A stretch of DNA of 64,000 bases from JAWSVE01 sp050789445 (lineage in GTDB: Bacteria > Pseudomonadota > Gammaproteobacteria > Pseudomonadales > Cellvibrionaceae), in the NCBI GenBank assembly GCA_050789445.1, contig JAILXR010000001.1, positions 1,364,001 to 1,428,000 on the forward strand. The letters are read 5' to 3'. Made by a program: the position numbers and the translations under genes. Positions 9,342-19,100 of the stretch are shown here, one piece after another. Each line of letters starts with the position of its first letter. Positions within the stretch are counted from its first letter, which is position 1. The notes beneath the pieces were generated by a model, which saw only the letters and a list, made by a program, of their open reading frames with translations, had not been told where the DNA came from and made no database searches.

Positions 9342-11348
9342 TCACTGAGCTTTCTTTTTTAGCTGAGAAATCTGATCACGTATTCTCCCTGCCTCTTCAA
9401 ACTCTAAATTCTTTGCACATTCATACATTTTTGTTTCTAGCTTACTGATTAACTTCCAAACATCTTCAGTCACCAATTCATCGACATCAAATTCAGCATA
9501 TTTTTCTGCGACTGATTGTCGTTTTTTATTTGCTCCCTTTCCTGGTGTATAAGTTGTTTCTAAAATATCAGTAACGCTTTTTTTAATACCTTGAGGAGTG
9601 ATGCCGTATTTTTGATTATGAGCAATTTGTTTCGCACGACGACGCTCAGTTTCTCCCATGGCCCTTTCCATTGAACCTGTGATCCTGTCTGCATACAAAA
9701 TTGCTTGACCATTCACGTTCCTCGCTGCACGGCCAATCGTTTGAATTAATGAGCGATCCGATCTTAAAAAACCTTCTTTATCTGCATCTAAGATAGCCAC
9801 TAAAGACACTTCTGGCATATCCAAGCCTTCTCGTAATAAATTAATCCCGACAAGAACATCAAACAATCCAAGGCGTAAATCTCGGATAATTTCTACACGT
9901 TCAACCGTATCAATGTCAGAATGAAGATAACGGACACGAACACCTTGTTCATCCAAATATTCGGCTAAATTTTCTGCCATACGCTTTGTTAATACAGTTA
10001 TTAACACACGCTCATCGATCGCGACACGTTTTTTAATTTCTGACAAGACATCATCTACTTGCGTACCCGCCGGACGAACAATCACATCTGGATCGATCAA
10101 TCCTGTAGGACGAACAACCTGCTCTACAACTTGTCCCGCATATTCTGCTTCGTATTTCCCTGGCGTTGCCGACACCATAATCATTTGTGGCGCTAAAGAT
10201 TCCCACTCATCAAAACGCATTGGACGATTATCCAGTGCTGAAGGTAATCGAAATCCATATTCCACGAGTGTTTCTTTTCTAGATCGATCACCTTTGTACA
10301 TTGCGCCAATTTGAGGAATAGACACATGGCTTTCATCAATGACTAATAATGCGTCTTTCGGCAAGTAGTCAAATAACGTTGGTGGGGCTTCACCAGGATC
10401 GCGGCCTGATAAATACCTGGAATAATTTTCAATACCTGTGCAATAGCCAAGCTCCTGCATCATCTCTAAATCATAGCGAGTGCGCTGTTCCAATCGCTGT
10501 GCTTCCACCAACTTATTATTCGATCGCAACTGCTCTAACCGCTCTCGAAGCTCCTCTTTAATTTCATCTGCAGCAGAAACCACAGTTGAACGAGGTGTAA
10601 CATAATGGCTTTTGGGATAAACGGTAAAACGTGCAACCCGCTGCAACACTTCACCAGTTAACGGATCGAAAACAGAGAGCTCTTCTATTTCATCATCAAA
10701 TAAAGAAATACGTAACGCTTCTTGGTCTGAATCAGCTGGATAAACATCAATGACATCACCACGCACTCGATAAGTAGCTCGACGAAAATCCATATCATTT
10801 CGCGTGTATTGTAATTCCGCTAAGCGCCTTAATATCTTTCGTTGGTCAAATTTATCGCCACGTACAAGATGTAAAACCATTTTAAAATAAGATTCAGGAT
10901 CACCTAAACCGTATATGGCCGAAACTGTTGCTACAACAATGGCATCTTTTCTTTCGATTAACGCTTTTGTAGCCGACAAACGCATCTGTTCAATATGCTC
11001 ATTGATCGATGCATCTTTTTCAATAAAGGTATCGGACGATGCAACATAAGCCTCTGGCTGATAATAATCATAATAAGAAACAAAATATTCTACAGAGTTA
11101 TTCGGGAAAAATTCTTTAAACTCACCGTATAATTGTGCTGCTAATGTTTTATTCGGAGCCATGATCATAGTAGGCCGCTGAATTTTTTCGATCACATTTG
11201 CGATAGTAAACGTCTTACCAGATCCTGTTACACCCAATAAAGTTTGATGAGCTAAACCGCTATCAATACCTTTTACAAGGGACTTTATCGCCTCTACTTG
11301 ATCCCCTGCAGGCTTAAACGGGCTGACTACTTTGAATTCTTTTTTCAT
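9342..11348 (-). CDS. uvrB: UvrABC excinuclease subunit B
   Basis: UvrB is the DNA-damage verification helicase of nucleotide excision repair and loads UvrC. The protein shows Walker A GVTGSGKT (39-46, K45 as in E. coli), the YYDYYQPEAY beta-hairpin, DESH, SATPGKYE, motif VI IGRAARN and a C-terminal UVR motif (LEFEEAGRIRDQI). I place the start at 11348 (MKKEFKV), which gives 668 residues, like E. coli (673). An upstream in-frame extension to 11441 would overlap the end of rlmKL and has no family counterpart. The start lies only 7 bases after the rlmKL stop codon, so translation is probably coupled. No SOS box was recognised. Confidence 0.96.
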   Translation of the reverse strand: MKKEFKVVSPFKPAGDQVEAIKSLVKGIDSGLAHQTLLGVTGSGKTFTIANVIEKIQRPTMIMAPNKTLAAQLYGEFKEFFPNNSVEYFVSYYDYYQPEAYVASSDTFIEKDASINEHIEQMRLSATKALIERKDAIVVATVSAIYGLGDPESYFKMVLHLVRGDKFDQRKILRRLAELQYTRNDMDFRRATYRVRGDVIDVYPADSDQEALRISLFDDEIEELSVFDPLTGEVLQRVARFTVYPKSHYVTPRSTVVSAADEIKEELRERLEQLRSNNKLVEAQRLEQRTRYDLEMMQELGYCTGIENYSRYLSGRDPGEAPPTLFDYLPKDALLVIDESHVSIPQIGAMYKGDRSRKETLVEYGFRLPSALDNRPMRFDEWESLAPQMIMVSATPGKYEAEYAGQVVEQVVRPTGLIDPDVIVRPAGTQVDDVLSEIKKRVAIDERVLITVLTKRMAENLAEYLDEQGVRVRYLHSDIDTVERVEIIRDLRLGLFDVLVGINLLREGLDMPEVSLVAILDADKEGFLRSDRSLIQTIGRAARNVNGQAILYADRITGSMERAMGETERRRAKQIAHNQKYGITPQGIKKSVTDILETTYTPGKGANKKRQSVAEKYAEFDVDELVTEDVWKLISKLETKMYECAKNLEFEEAGRIRDQISQLKKKAQ

Positions 11349-11355
11349 GACCAAC

Positions 11356-13563
11356 TTATTTAAGTGTAATGAGAAAACATTGGTGTATTCGAGGATTTCT
11401 TTCAAAATCCACATCAATCGTTTGCCGAGTGATATTGTCAACAGCGTATTTTGATAAGACTTCCTGATCCATTTTAAAACTTCTTAAATTTGTAGAAAAG
11501 ACTAATGTTCCACCAAGATTCAACAAATCCATACAGCGATCAATTAAAGCGATATGATCTCGCTGAACATCCAAAACCCCTTCCATTCGTTTTGAATTTG
11601 AGAAGCTCGGAGGATCAAGCAAGATAACATCAAAAGCTTCCCGACATTCTTTTAGCCAAGTAAAGCAGTCCGCTTGAATGAGCTCATGGTTTTTACCCAA
11701 TCGATTCGCCGTAAAATTTTTATCAGCCCAGCGTAAATACGTATTTGATAAATCGACACTAACACTACTCATAGCACCGGCTAATGCTGCTTGTACAGTT
11801 GCAGGAGCCGTATAACAAAATAAATTAAGAAAGCGCTTCTGAGGCACTAATTCTGCAACTTTTTGACGAACTAATCGATGATCCAGAAAAATGCCTGTAT
11901 CCATATACGACCAGAGATTTACCCAAAAAGTCGCGCCCTTTTCATTAACGGTAAACATTTTAGAAAAAGGATCTTCTTCAAGTCGCTCGTATTGGTCTTT
12001 TCCGCGATTACGTTTTCGTTGTTTAACACTTAAGTGATCGTCATCAATACCCAGTTCAACAACAACCGCTTTTTGCAAATCTAAAAATCGTTGATCTGCT
12101 TGCCTTTCATCAATCGTTTTCGGAGCCGCATATTCCTGCACATGAATGTAATCACCGTAGACATCAATAGCCGCAGAATATTCGGGTAAATCCGCGTCAT
12201 AAATACGATAACAATTAATATCTTCTTTTCTTGCCCATTTTTCTATTTTCTTCCTATTCTTCTTCAAACGATTAGCAACCATTTGAGCACCTGCCGAGAG
12301 GTGATACCGCGGCTCATTTCTCTCGGCTGAATTCTTAGCATTAGGGCTTTTTGATTCACTATTTCGCGCAAACCATTCATCACTGACATCAAACAATAAT
12401 AATTCGCTTGGGATGGTGCCATTGAATAATTTATATTTTTTCTTACTACGAAGCCCCATATTTTTTGCAAGTTCGGGATTACCAGTAAAAACTCCCGCTT
12501 GCCATCCATGAAATTCAGATTTTAATATGTCGCCAAGCTGGCGATACAAAGGCATCAATGCTTGATGCTCTCCTAGCCGCTCACCATAAGGTGGGTTGGT
12601 CAGCATCAACCCTTGGCTGAAGTCAGCATGAGTTGGTTTTTTTAATTCTCCTAGTGGTTTTCTCATGATATGGATGACATTTTCTAAACTGGCCGCCATC
12701 ACATTGTGCTCTGATGCACGTATCGATGAGCCGCTTTCATCATAGCCACGAATTTCAGGTAAGTTTTTTTCTAATCCTTTTTGCTTTCTTTCAACTGCTT
12801 CAGCTTTTAATCTTTTCCATAACGCTTCATCGTGTTTTTTCCAACGTTCAAAAGCAAAGCTCTTTCTCAGAATATTAGGAGCGATATCAGCAGCCATCAT
12901 CGCCGCTTCAATAAGCAAAGTTCCGCTACCACACATTGGGTCAATGAAGGCTACTTGAGGAGAAGAAGATCCCTCTGTATGACAAAGCTTCGGCCAGCCA
13001 CTTCGAATGAGTATCGCTGCCGCTAGATTTTCTTTCATTGGTGCAATAACCGAATTAACGCGATAGCCTCGCTTATGTAAGCTCACGCCGGTTAAATCGA
13101 TGTTAATGACAGCTTGATCCCTAGCGAGACGAACTGTGACACTTAAATCTGACTGGTCCCGTTGTATTGAAGGACGATCACCAGAGCTAGTTCGCAATCT
13201 ATCGACGATCGCATCCTTAACCTTTTGCCCGCCAAACTGCGTATTTCTTATCCCATCGTTAGAGCCATTGAACTCAATCCACAACGTACCATCTGGATTT
13301 AAGTGCTCACTCCAATCGATACCATTAACGCCATCATAAAGCTCTTCGGCCGTGTCTGCCGGCACTTTGGCGATAGGCAGTAAAATTTTATTGGCTAAAC
13401 GCGACCAAAGACATAACCGGTATCCCAATTCAAGATCGCCCGATGTACTAACTCCAGCAATTGTTTCTTTAGAGTCAGTTCCTCCTAATGAGTTAACTTC
13501 ATCTAAAAGGAGACCCTCTAGACCTTTTGGGCATGTTGCAAAAAATTGTAATAATTCTGGCAC
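11356..13563 (-). CDS. rlmL: Bifunctional 23S rRNA methyltransferase RlmKL
   Basis: This 735-residue fusion makes m2G2445 (RlmL half) and m7G2069 (RlmK half) in 23S rRNA. The N-terminus holds a THUMP RNA-binding domain (about 45-155). The RlmL Rossmann methyltransferase follows, with DPMCGSGTLLIEAA and the NPPYGERLG catalytic motif near residue 322. The C-terminal RlmK half has LNLFCYTAPATVQAA and LLDPPSFSNSK near 650. E. coli RlmL has 702 residues. The start is GTG at 13563, and no in-frame ATG lies between it and the upstream stop. It is followed directly by uvrB, so the two probably share a transcript, which is an unusual partner for a ribosome-modification gene. Confidence 0.95.
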   Translation of the reverse strand: MPELLQFFATCPKGLEGLLLDEVNSLGGTDSKETIAGVSTSGDLELGYRLCLWSRLANKILLPIAKVPADTAEELYDGVNGIDWSEHLNPDGTLWIEFNGSNDGIRNTQFGGQKVKDAIVDRLRTSSGDRPSIQRDQSDLSVTVRLARDQAVINIDLTGVSLHKRGYRVNSVIAPMKENLAAAILIRSGWPKLCHTEGSSSPQVAFIDPMCGSGTLLIEAAMMAADIAPNILRKSFAFERWKKHDEALWKRLKAEAVERKQKGLEKNLPEIRGYDESGSSIRASEHNVMAASLENVIHIMRKPLGELKKPTHADFSQGLMLTNPPYGERLGEHQALMPLYRQLGDILKSEFHGWQAGVFTGNPELAKNMGLRSKKKYKLFNGTIPSELLLFDVSDEWFARNSESKSPNAKNSAERNEPRYHLSAGAQMVANRLKKNRKKIEKWARKEDINCYRIYDADLPEYSAAIDVYGDYIHVQEYAAPKTIDERQADQRFLDLQKAVVVELGIDDDHLSVKQRKRNRGKDQYERLEEDPFSKMFTVNEKGATFWVNLWSYMDTGIFLDHRLVRQKVAELVPQKRFLNLFCYTAPATVQAALAGAMSSVSVDLSNTYLRWADKNFTANRLGKNHELIQADCFTWLKECREAFDVILLDPPSFSNSKRMEGVLDVQRDHIALIDRCMDLLNLGGTLVFSTNLRSFKMDQEVLSKYAVDNITRQTIDVDFERNPRIHQCFLITLK

Positions 13564-14077
13564 GTTGGCATCTCATATAGCATTGAAATAAAGCGTGTGT
13601 TTTCAACACGTTAATTAATTATATTCTGTTTAACACTAAACCGAAGCAAAGATAGAACATTTTATTCATTCACAAACTAGAAAAACTTAGGTTTACTGTA
13701 ACTTCGCTTTAACACTTTTGCTCAACAAGTTTTTGAACGTTTGTTTTCAGTCTAAAAGATCTACGTTAAAAACCTAAACAGCACAAATACTAAAGCGAAT
13801 ATCTAAAGTAATTGTTAATACTCTACTAAACAAACACTTTAAATATTTCCCTTCATTGTGTTCGGGAGTACTGCTTATGTAAAACTCTTTAACGTTATAC
13901 AAACTGCGATCGAACATCGTATCACTGAATGCGATCTAAACATTCACAATACATGCTCTGTATAATTTTTCACGCCTATATAAACATTAATATCTATACC
14001 TTTATTTAACTCTTTAAATAGATAAAAAACAGTCATCAAAGAACTAACATCAAACAAATAAAGAGGTGCCACATAAT
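13564..14077. other. Long AT-rich intergenic region between rlmKL and rmf
   Basis: About 510 bases separate the divergent genes rlmKL (minus) and rmf (plus). No reading frame or RNA gene is recognisable. The region must hold promoters for both genes, but no -35/-10 pair stands out. A good ribosome binding site for rmf (AGAGGTG, 14062-14068) lies at its right end. Transcription of rmf is growth-phase dependent in other bacteria, so a long control region would be expected. Confidence 0.5.
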
Positions 14078-14281
14078 ATGAAACGTCAAAAACGCAATCA
14101 CACTGATCGTGCACATAGTAAAGGCTACCAAACTGGTGTTACAGGCCGCTCCCGTAGCCTCTGCCCTCATGAGTCAGGCCAAGCCCGATACGAATGGATC
14201 AGTGGTTGGCGCGAAGGTCGCGAAGACCTTTGGAATGGTTTTAATCGAGCTGCTCAAGCTCAACGAATTAGTAACTTTTAA
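14078..14281 (+). CDS. rmf: Ribosome modulation factor
   Basis: RMF binds 70S ribosomes in stationary phase and drives 100S dimer formation and hibernation. The 67-residue basic protein has the family signature: MKRQKRN at the start, then GYQTGVTGRSRSLCP and the aromatic WISGWREGREDLW core. I chose ATG 14078 because it gives the family N-terminus and sits 9 bases after AGAGGTG. An in-frame ATG at 14066 would overlap that binding site. The length is nearer the Pseudomonas form (about 70) than E. coli (55). The neighbouring pyrD, convergent with it, matches the rmf/pyrD association of Pseudomonas and Enterobacteria. Confidence 0.95.
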   Translation: MKRQKRNHTDRAHSKGYQTGVTGRSRSLCPHESGQARYEWISGWREGREDLWNGFNRAAQAQRISNF

Positions 14282-14583
14282 AATTCAACCTCAAAGACAT
14301 TTACTTATTCAGTAAAAATAACAATCGCTTTATGATGCGATTATTTCTAACATTATTTACAAAAATTTAATCATTTTGCTTTAAACAATTTATAAAAAAC
14401 AACCTCCTCAACAGAGATCATTATTTATAAATATTTAAACCGAAGTTGCTACACAAACCCAAAAAATTAACAACAAGAACATTAATAACAAACAATCACA
14501 AAACACTAACGAGAGGTAAAAAATAAAACTACAATCCCTACATGAAAACGAAGACTGATTGCTATACGCAGTTAAAAGTCCAC
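14282..14583. other. AT-rich 3' region of rmf, no gene seen
   Basis: Between the rmf stop and its first strong terminator lie about 300 bases of A/T-rich DNA without a credible reading frame. A purine-rich GAGAGGT (14511-14517) and an ATG at 14542 could suggest a tiny gene, but that frame runs through the terminator and into pyrD. The region may be a long 3' untranslated tail or encode a small RNA ending at the terminator. Confidence 0.4.
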
Positions 14584-14607
14584 AGCCCGCCACCCGCGGG
14601 CTTTTTT
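14584..14607 (+). terminator. Rho-independent terminator downstream of rmf
   Basis: Perfect 7-bp GC-rich stem AGCCCGC (14584-14590) and GCGGGCT (14596-14602) with a CACCC loop, followed by a run of T. The T-run is on the plus strand only, so it ends transcripts coming from rmf or from an unseen small RNA. Confidence 0.85.
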
Positions 14608-14648
14608 CTTTATCAAACCTTGATTATAAAACAATCATTCATTTCAAA

Positions 14649-15674
14649 TTATTTGACGAGTATATTAGCGATCGCCTTAGCTGACTCTGAAATAAGTACT
14701 GGGCCACGATAGATAAACCCAGTGTATAATTGTACGAGGCTTGCACCTGCTTTTATTTTATCCGCAGCGTCATCACCATCCATAATCCCACCAACGCCGA
14801 TAATAGGCATTTTAGCTCCTAGCTCAGCACTCAATTGTTGAATAACCGAAAGAGAAGACCGTGTAACTGGAGCTCCGCTTAATCCGCCCGCTTCTTGTTC
14901 GTGTCTATGCCCTTTGACTGCATCACGGCTTAACGTGGTGTTGGTAGCAATAACACAATCCATTCCCGACTCAACCAGTGCTGAAGCAACTTGTTTTATT
15001 TCATCTTCATTCATATCCGGTGCAATTTTTATTGCAACTGGAACATAGCGCCCGTGCTTTTTTTGTAACTCAAGTTGTTCTGTTTTAATAATCGCCAACA
15101 ATGCTTTGAGTTGATCACCGTATTGTAATGTTCTTAAACCCGGTGTATTAGGAGAAGAAATATTCACCGTAATATAATCTGCAAAAGCGTACACTTTTTG
15201 TAGGCCAGTCCTATAATCATCAGCTGCATTCTCAACGGGTGTCACAGCATTTTTACCAATATTAATTCCTAATACACCTTGATAGCGACGCTTTTTTACT
15301 TGCTCAATAAGGTGGTCAACACCTTTATTATTAAATCCCATTCGATTAATAATTGCTTGATGCTCCGGCAATCGGAACAATCGAGGCTTTGGATTACCTA
15401 ACTGAGGCTTTGGTGTGACAGTACCAATCTCAATGAAACCAAAACCTAGATCACCAAGACCGTCAATATGATCGCCATCTTTATCGAGACCTGCCGCTAA
15501 CCCAACGGGATTTGGAAATTCAATTCCCATAACGGTCACGGGATTGTTTTCAACAGAAGGGATAAAAGGCTTAAGGAGTTTTGCTGATGACAACACATCA
15601 ATGCTTTTCAAGCTTAAGCGATGTGTGAATTCAGTTTCTAATTGGAAGAGTATAGGGCGTAACAATGAATACAT
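14649..15674 (-). CDS. pyrD: Dihydroorotate dehydrogenase, class 2 (quinone)
   Basis: PyrD oxidises dihydroorotate to orotate in pyrimidine synthesis and passes electrons to quinone at the inner membrane. The 341-residue protein has the class 2 N-terminal membrane-associating helices (first 35 residues), the FMN-barrel signature VGLAAGLDKDGDH, the catalytic serine in NISSPNTPGLR (S174, S175 in E. coli), and the late phosphate-binding GVGGI. Length matches the family (336 in E. coli). It appears to be transcribed alone, with 218 bases between it and the DUF2835 gene upstream on the same strand. Confidence 0.96.
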   Translation of the reverse strand: MYSLLRPILFQLETEFTHRLSLKSIDVLSSAKLLKPFIPSVENNPVTVMGIEFPNPVGLAAGLDKDGDHIDGLGDLGFGFIEIGTVTPKPQLGNPKPRLFRLPEHQAIINRMGFNNKGVDHLIEQVKKRRYQGVLGINIGKNAVTPVENAADDYRTGLQKVYAFADYITVNISSPNTPGLRTLQYGDQLKALLAIIKTEQLELQKKHGRYVPVAIKIAPDMNEDEIKQVASALVESGMDCVIATNTTLSRDAVKGHRHEQEAGGLSGAPVTRSSLSVIQQLSAELGAKMPIIGVGGIMDGDDAADKIKAGASLVQLYTGFIYRGPVLISESAKAIANILVK

Positions 15675-15767
15675 AATAAATACAAAGACAGATGAATTGA
15701 TAAGATAGAAAGGAGCTGGTCACTGCTCAAAATTAAGCCCAGATCTTACAGGATACGCCCTAAAACG

Positions 15768-15789
15768 TCGATCATGTTTTATTGATCGA
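15768..15789. repeat. Inverted repeat upstream of pyrD
   Basis: TCGATCA (15768-15774) and TGATCGA (15783-15789) form a perfect 7-bp inverted repeat around an 8-base spacer, about 95 bases upstream of the pyrD start and 104 bases after the DUF2835 stop. No T-run follows, so a terminator is unlikely. It could be an operator or an mRNA hairpin. Confidence 0.45.
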
Positions 15790-15892
15790 TCCAGATACAA
15801 GAAGACTCAAATAAATAATCAACAGATGGGTCAAAAAAGTAGAAGAAAAGGCGAAGTAACAATTTATAACGGGGCTAAGGTGACGGAAGAAA

Positions 15893-16132
15893 TTACAACC
15901 GTCGAATATTCTGAAATTTATTCTCTACATCAAAAGAAATTGCGAAAGAGCCTCTAATACCATCTCTCTCAACAAAAGGAACTAAAATATTAGCGGGAAA
16001 ACGTACTCGACGACCATCGCGACTGGTCGCCAATACCGTTTTCACTTGGCCAGCATACATACGTTCGAATTCATCTGAAGCGATTGCAAGATCTACAACC
16101 AGCTCCTTCTCAGCAAAATTTTGCACGCTCAA
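15893..16132 (-). CDS. DUF2835 family small protein
   Basis: This 79-residue protein matches the DUF2835 family as I know it: a short N-terminus, ASDEFERMYAGQV, DGRRVRFPANILVPFV, the conserved RGSFAISFD and a final NKF-aliphatic segment. The function is unknown. It starts 33 bases after the gdhB stop on the same strand, so it is probably the last gene of a gdhB transcript. The same pairing occurs in Pseudomonas. Its beta-rich pattern with many Arg residues could suit nucleic acid or nucleotide binding, but that is a guess. Confidence 0.8.
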   Translation of the reverse strand: MSVQNFAEKELVVDLAIASDEFERMYAGQVKTVLATSRDGRRVRFPANILVPFVERDGIRGSFAISFDVENKFQNIRRL

Positions 16133-16165
16133 TCCGTTCTATCGACAACTTTAACAGTGGAACAC

Positions 16166-19100
16166 TCAGCCATTTAATTCTTTACAGTGCTGTGTCGCTT
16201 GGACAAGATCCAAAAGCTCTCTTAAAGCAACTGAGAACATTGCAAAGTCAGTTCCCGGAGCTGCTTGTAATTCAGCAACCATCGATCTCCAGCGACAGAC
16301 TAAGACATCATGTTGCTCCATCCAACGATCAACCGTTTCATCAATTGATAATGAATCACCCGCTAAACGAATAACCGAAACAGCTAGCATACGAATTTGA
16401 GATTCAAGATCATCCATGTAAGCTTCTCGTGCCATTGCCTGCCAATAGCTTTCCACTTTCACTTCTGCTATTTCATTCGCAAACCAATGCAAACTAATTT
16501 TGTCCCCCAATACATAATAAGCTTGCGCCGCTTTAATCGCGCTACACTCACTTTGCTTGGCGGCCTCAATCATACCTAGACCGCTGTATAAATTTGAGGG
16601 CATTGCAACGGTGGCGATCACATCATCAGGCAAGCCTAGCTCGGTTAATCTCTTATGCTCTTGCAGCCATTCCTCTCTCGCAGTGCCGCGAAGCACATCA
16701 GGTAAACCCTCTGTAATTTGTTTTAGCACAGGAGAAAATTGTGAAATTTCTGATTCAGTGTTTAATTCACTACGACGATTACGCAAAAACCAACGGGTAG
16801 CTCGGCGAACACGGCGAGCCATATTCATCAAAAGCTCAAACTGAAGCTCAGAAGATATTTTAAAATCCAATTGTTGAATTTTAGATTTAAATTCTGTCAA
16901 CTGATAAATATCACGAGCAGCGACATAGGCCTTTGCGACCTGCGAAACACTAGACCCAGTCGATTCGGCTAAACGCTGATAAAATGTAAAACCCATCGTA
17001 TTAACCATATCATTCGCTAATTGCGTTGCGATGATTTCTTTTCTCAAACGATGATCAGAAATAGGTTTTCGATATTTTTTAATTAACACATTAGGAAAAG
17101 GCTCATCTAAATGCTTTGCGATATAGCTATCACCTGCAATTTCATCAGACACCAAACCTTCTTTCAGCATAACTTTCGAATATGAAACCAGCAATGAGAG
17201 CTCAGGACGACTTAAGGCTTGCCCGGACATTTGCCGCTCAATCAACTCTTCATCTTCGGGTAAAAATTCGAGCTGTCGATTTAAGCGCCCTTCATTTTGC
17301 ATCGCTGTAATAAACCGACGATATTCACCCATTCGCGACAATGCTTGTTCTTGAGCAATACTGATTGCAAGATTTTGTTGATAATTATTTGCCAGTACTA
17401 AATCAGACACAGTTTCAGTCATATCAACCAGTAATTGATTCCTTTGTTTTTCGGTAAGATCGCCGTTAGCAACTAGTTCATTGAGCAAAATTTTAATATT
17501 TACTTCGTGATCAGAACAATCAACACCTGCAGAGTTATCAATAAAGTCTGTATTAATAGCGCCACCATTGAGACTAAACTCAACTCGGCCAAGCTGCGTT
17601 AACCCTAAATTTCCACCCTCTCCAAATACTTTACATCGCAACTCATTCCCATTGACGCGCAAGGTATCATTCGCCTTATCACCCACATCTGCGTGAGTTT
17701 CCTTGCTAGATTTAACATAGGTACCAATGCCACCATTCCAAATTAAATCAACAGGTGCTTTTAATAACTCATGTATGAAATCTGTCGGCGTGAGTGAATC
17801 TGCTTCAATAGAAAATATTTTTTTGATTTCTGGCGTTAAGACAATAGATTTTGCTGAGCGAGAAAATAAACCACCACCTTTGCTGATAAGTGATTGATCG
17901 TAATCTTCCCAGCTACTTTTAGGCAGTTCAAACAAACGCTTTCTCTCTAGAAAACTTCGAGCTGAATCAGGAGTGGGATCGATAAATATATGCTGATGAT
18001 TAAATGCGGCGACTAAACAAATATGCTCAGATAACAACATGCCGTTGCCAAACACATCACCGGCCATATCACCAATACCAATCACACTGAAGTCTTCTTT
18101 TTGTATATCGACGCTTTTTTCCATAAAGTGCCGTTGCACACTGACCCATGCGCCCTTCGCCGTTATACCCATTCCTTTATGGTCATAACCCTGACTGCCA
18201 CCTGATGCAAACGCATCGCCAAGCCAATGATTGTAGCGTTGTGAAATTTCATTCGCGATATCAGAAAAAGTGGCGGTTCCTTTATCAGCAGCGACAACTA
18301 AATAAGGATCATCGCCATCATTACGAACCACATTTTTGGGTGGAGAAATTACGTTATCAATTAAATTATCGGTAATATCTAACAAGCCCGATATAAATAT
18401 TTTGTAACACTCAATGCCTTCAGCAAACCACTCATCACGAGAAAAACTCGATAGCAATTTCTTCGCAACAAAACCACCTTTCGCGCCGCCAGGAACAATC
18501 ACAGCATTTTTTACTTGCTGCGCTTTTACCAAACCTAAAACTTCTGTTCGATAATCCTCTAAACGATCGGACCAACGTAAACCACCGCGTGCAACGGCAC
18601 TGCCGCGAAGATGCACACCCTCAACTCTCGGAGAGTACACAAAAATTTCGTACATGGGTCTTGGTTCAGGGATATCTGGGATATTCCGAGGCGAGAATTT
18701 AATACTGATGTATGACTTTGGCTTCCCGTCCTGATCAGGCTGAAAAAAATTCGTTCTTAAAGTACCATCGAGAAGATCAAGATAACGACGAATGATTCGA
18801 TCTTCATTTAAATTATCAACAGCATCCAGACTCTCAAGAATTGACTCTCTAAGTTGAGCAGCTGCTTTTTCACTACCAATATTTTGGAAAGCCGGATCAA
18901 ATTTTTCTTTAAACAAAGCAACAAGGCTACGAGTAATCTCTAAATGTTGCGCCAATGTATTTGCAATATAGGATTGGCTAAAATTAAAAGATGTTTGCTT
19001 CATATAGGAAGCATAAGTGCGTAAAACAGCGACTTCTCTCCACGTTAGATTTGCACCTAGTACTAACCGATTAAATTCATCGCTATCTGCTTGATGATTC

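Noticed and set aside
11349..11441. N-terminal extension of uvrB
   Set aside because: It overlaps the end of rlmKL and has no counterpart in the UvrB family; MKKEF at 11348 gives the known length.
14542..14720. Small frame starting at an ATG after GAGAGGT, downstream of rmf
   Set aside because: It reads through a strong terminator and into pyrD on the other strand, with no conserved look.
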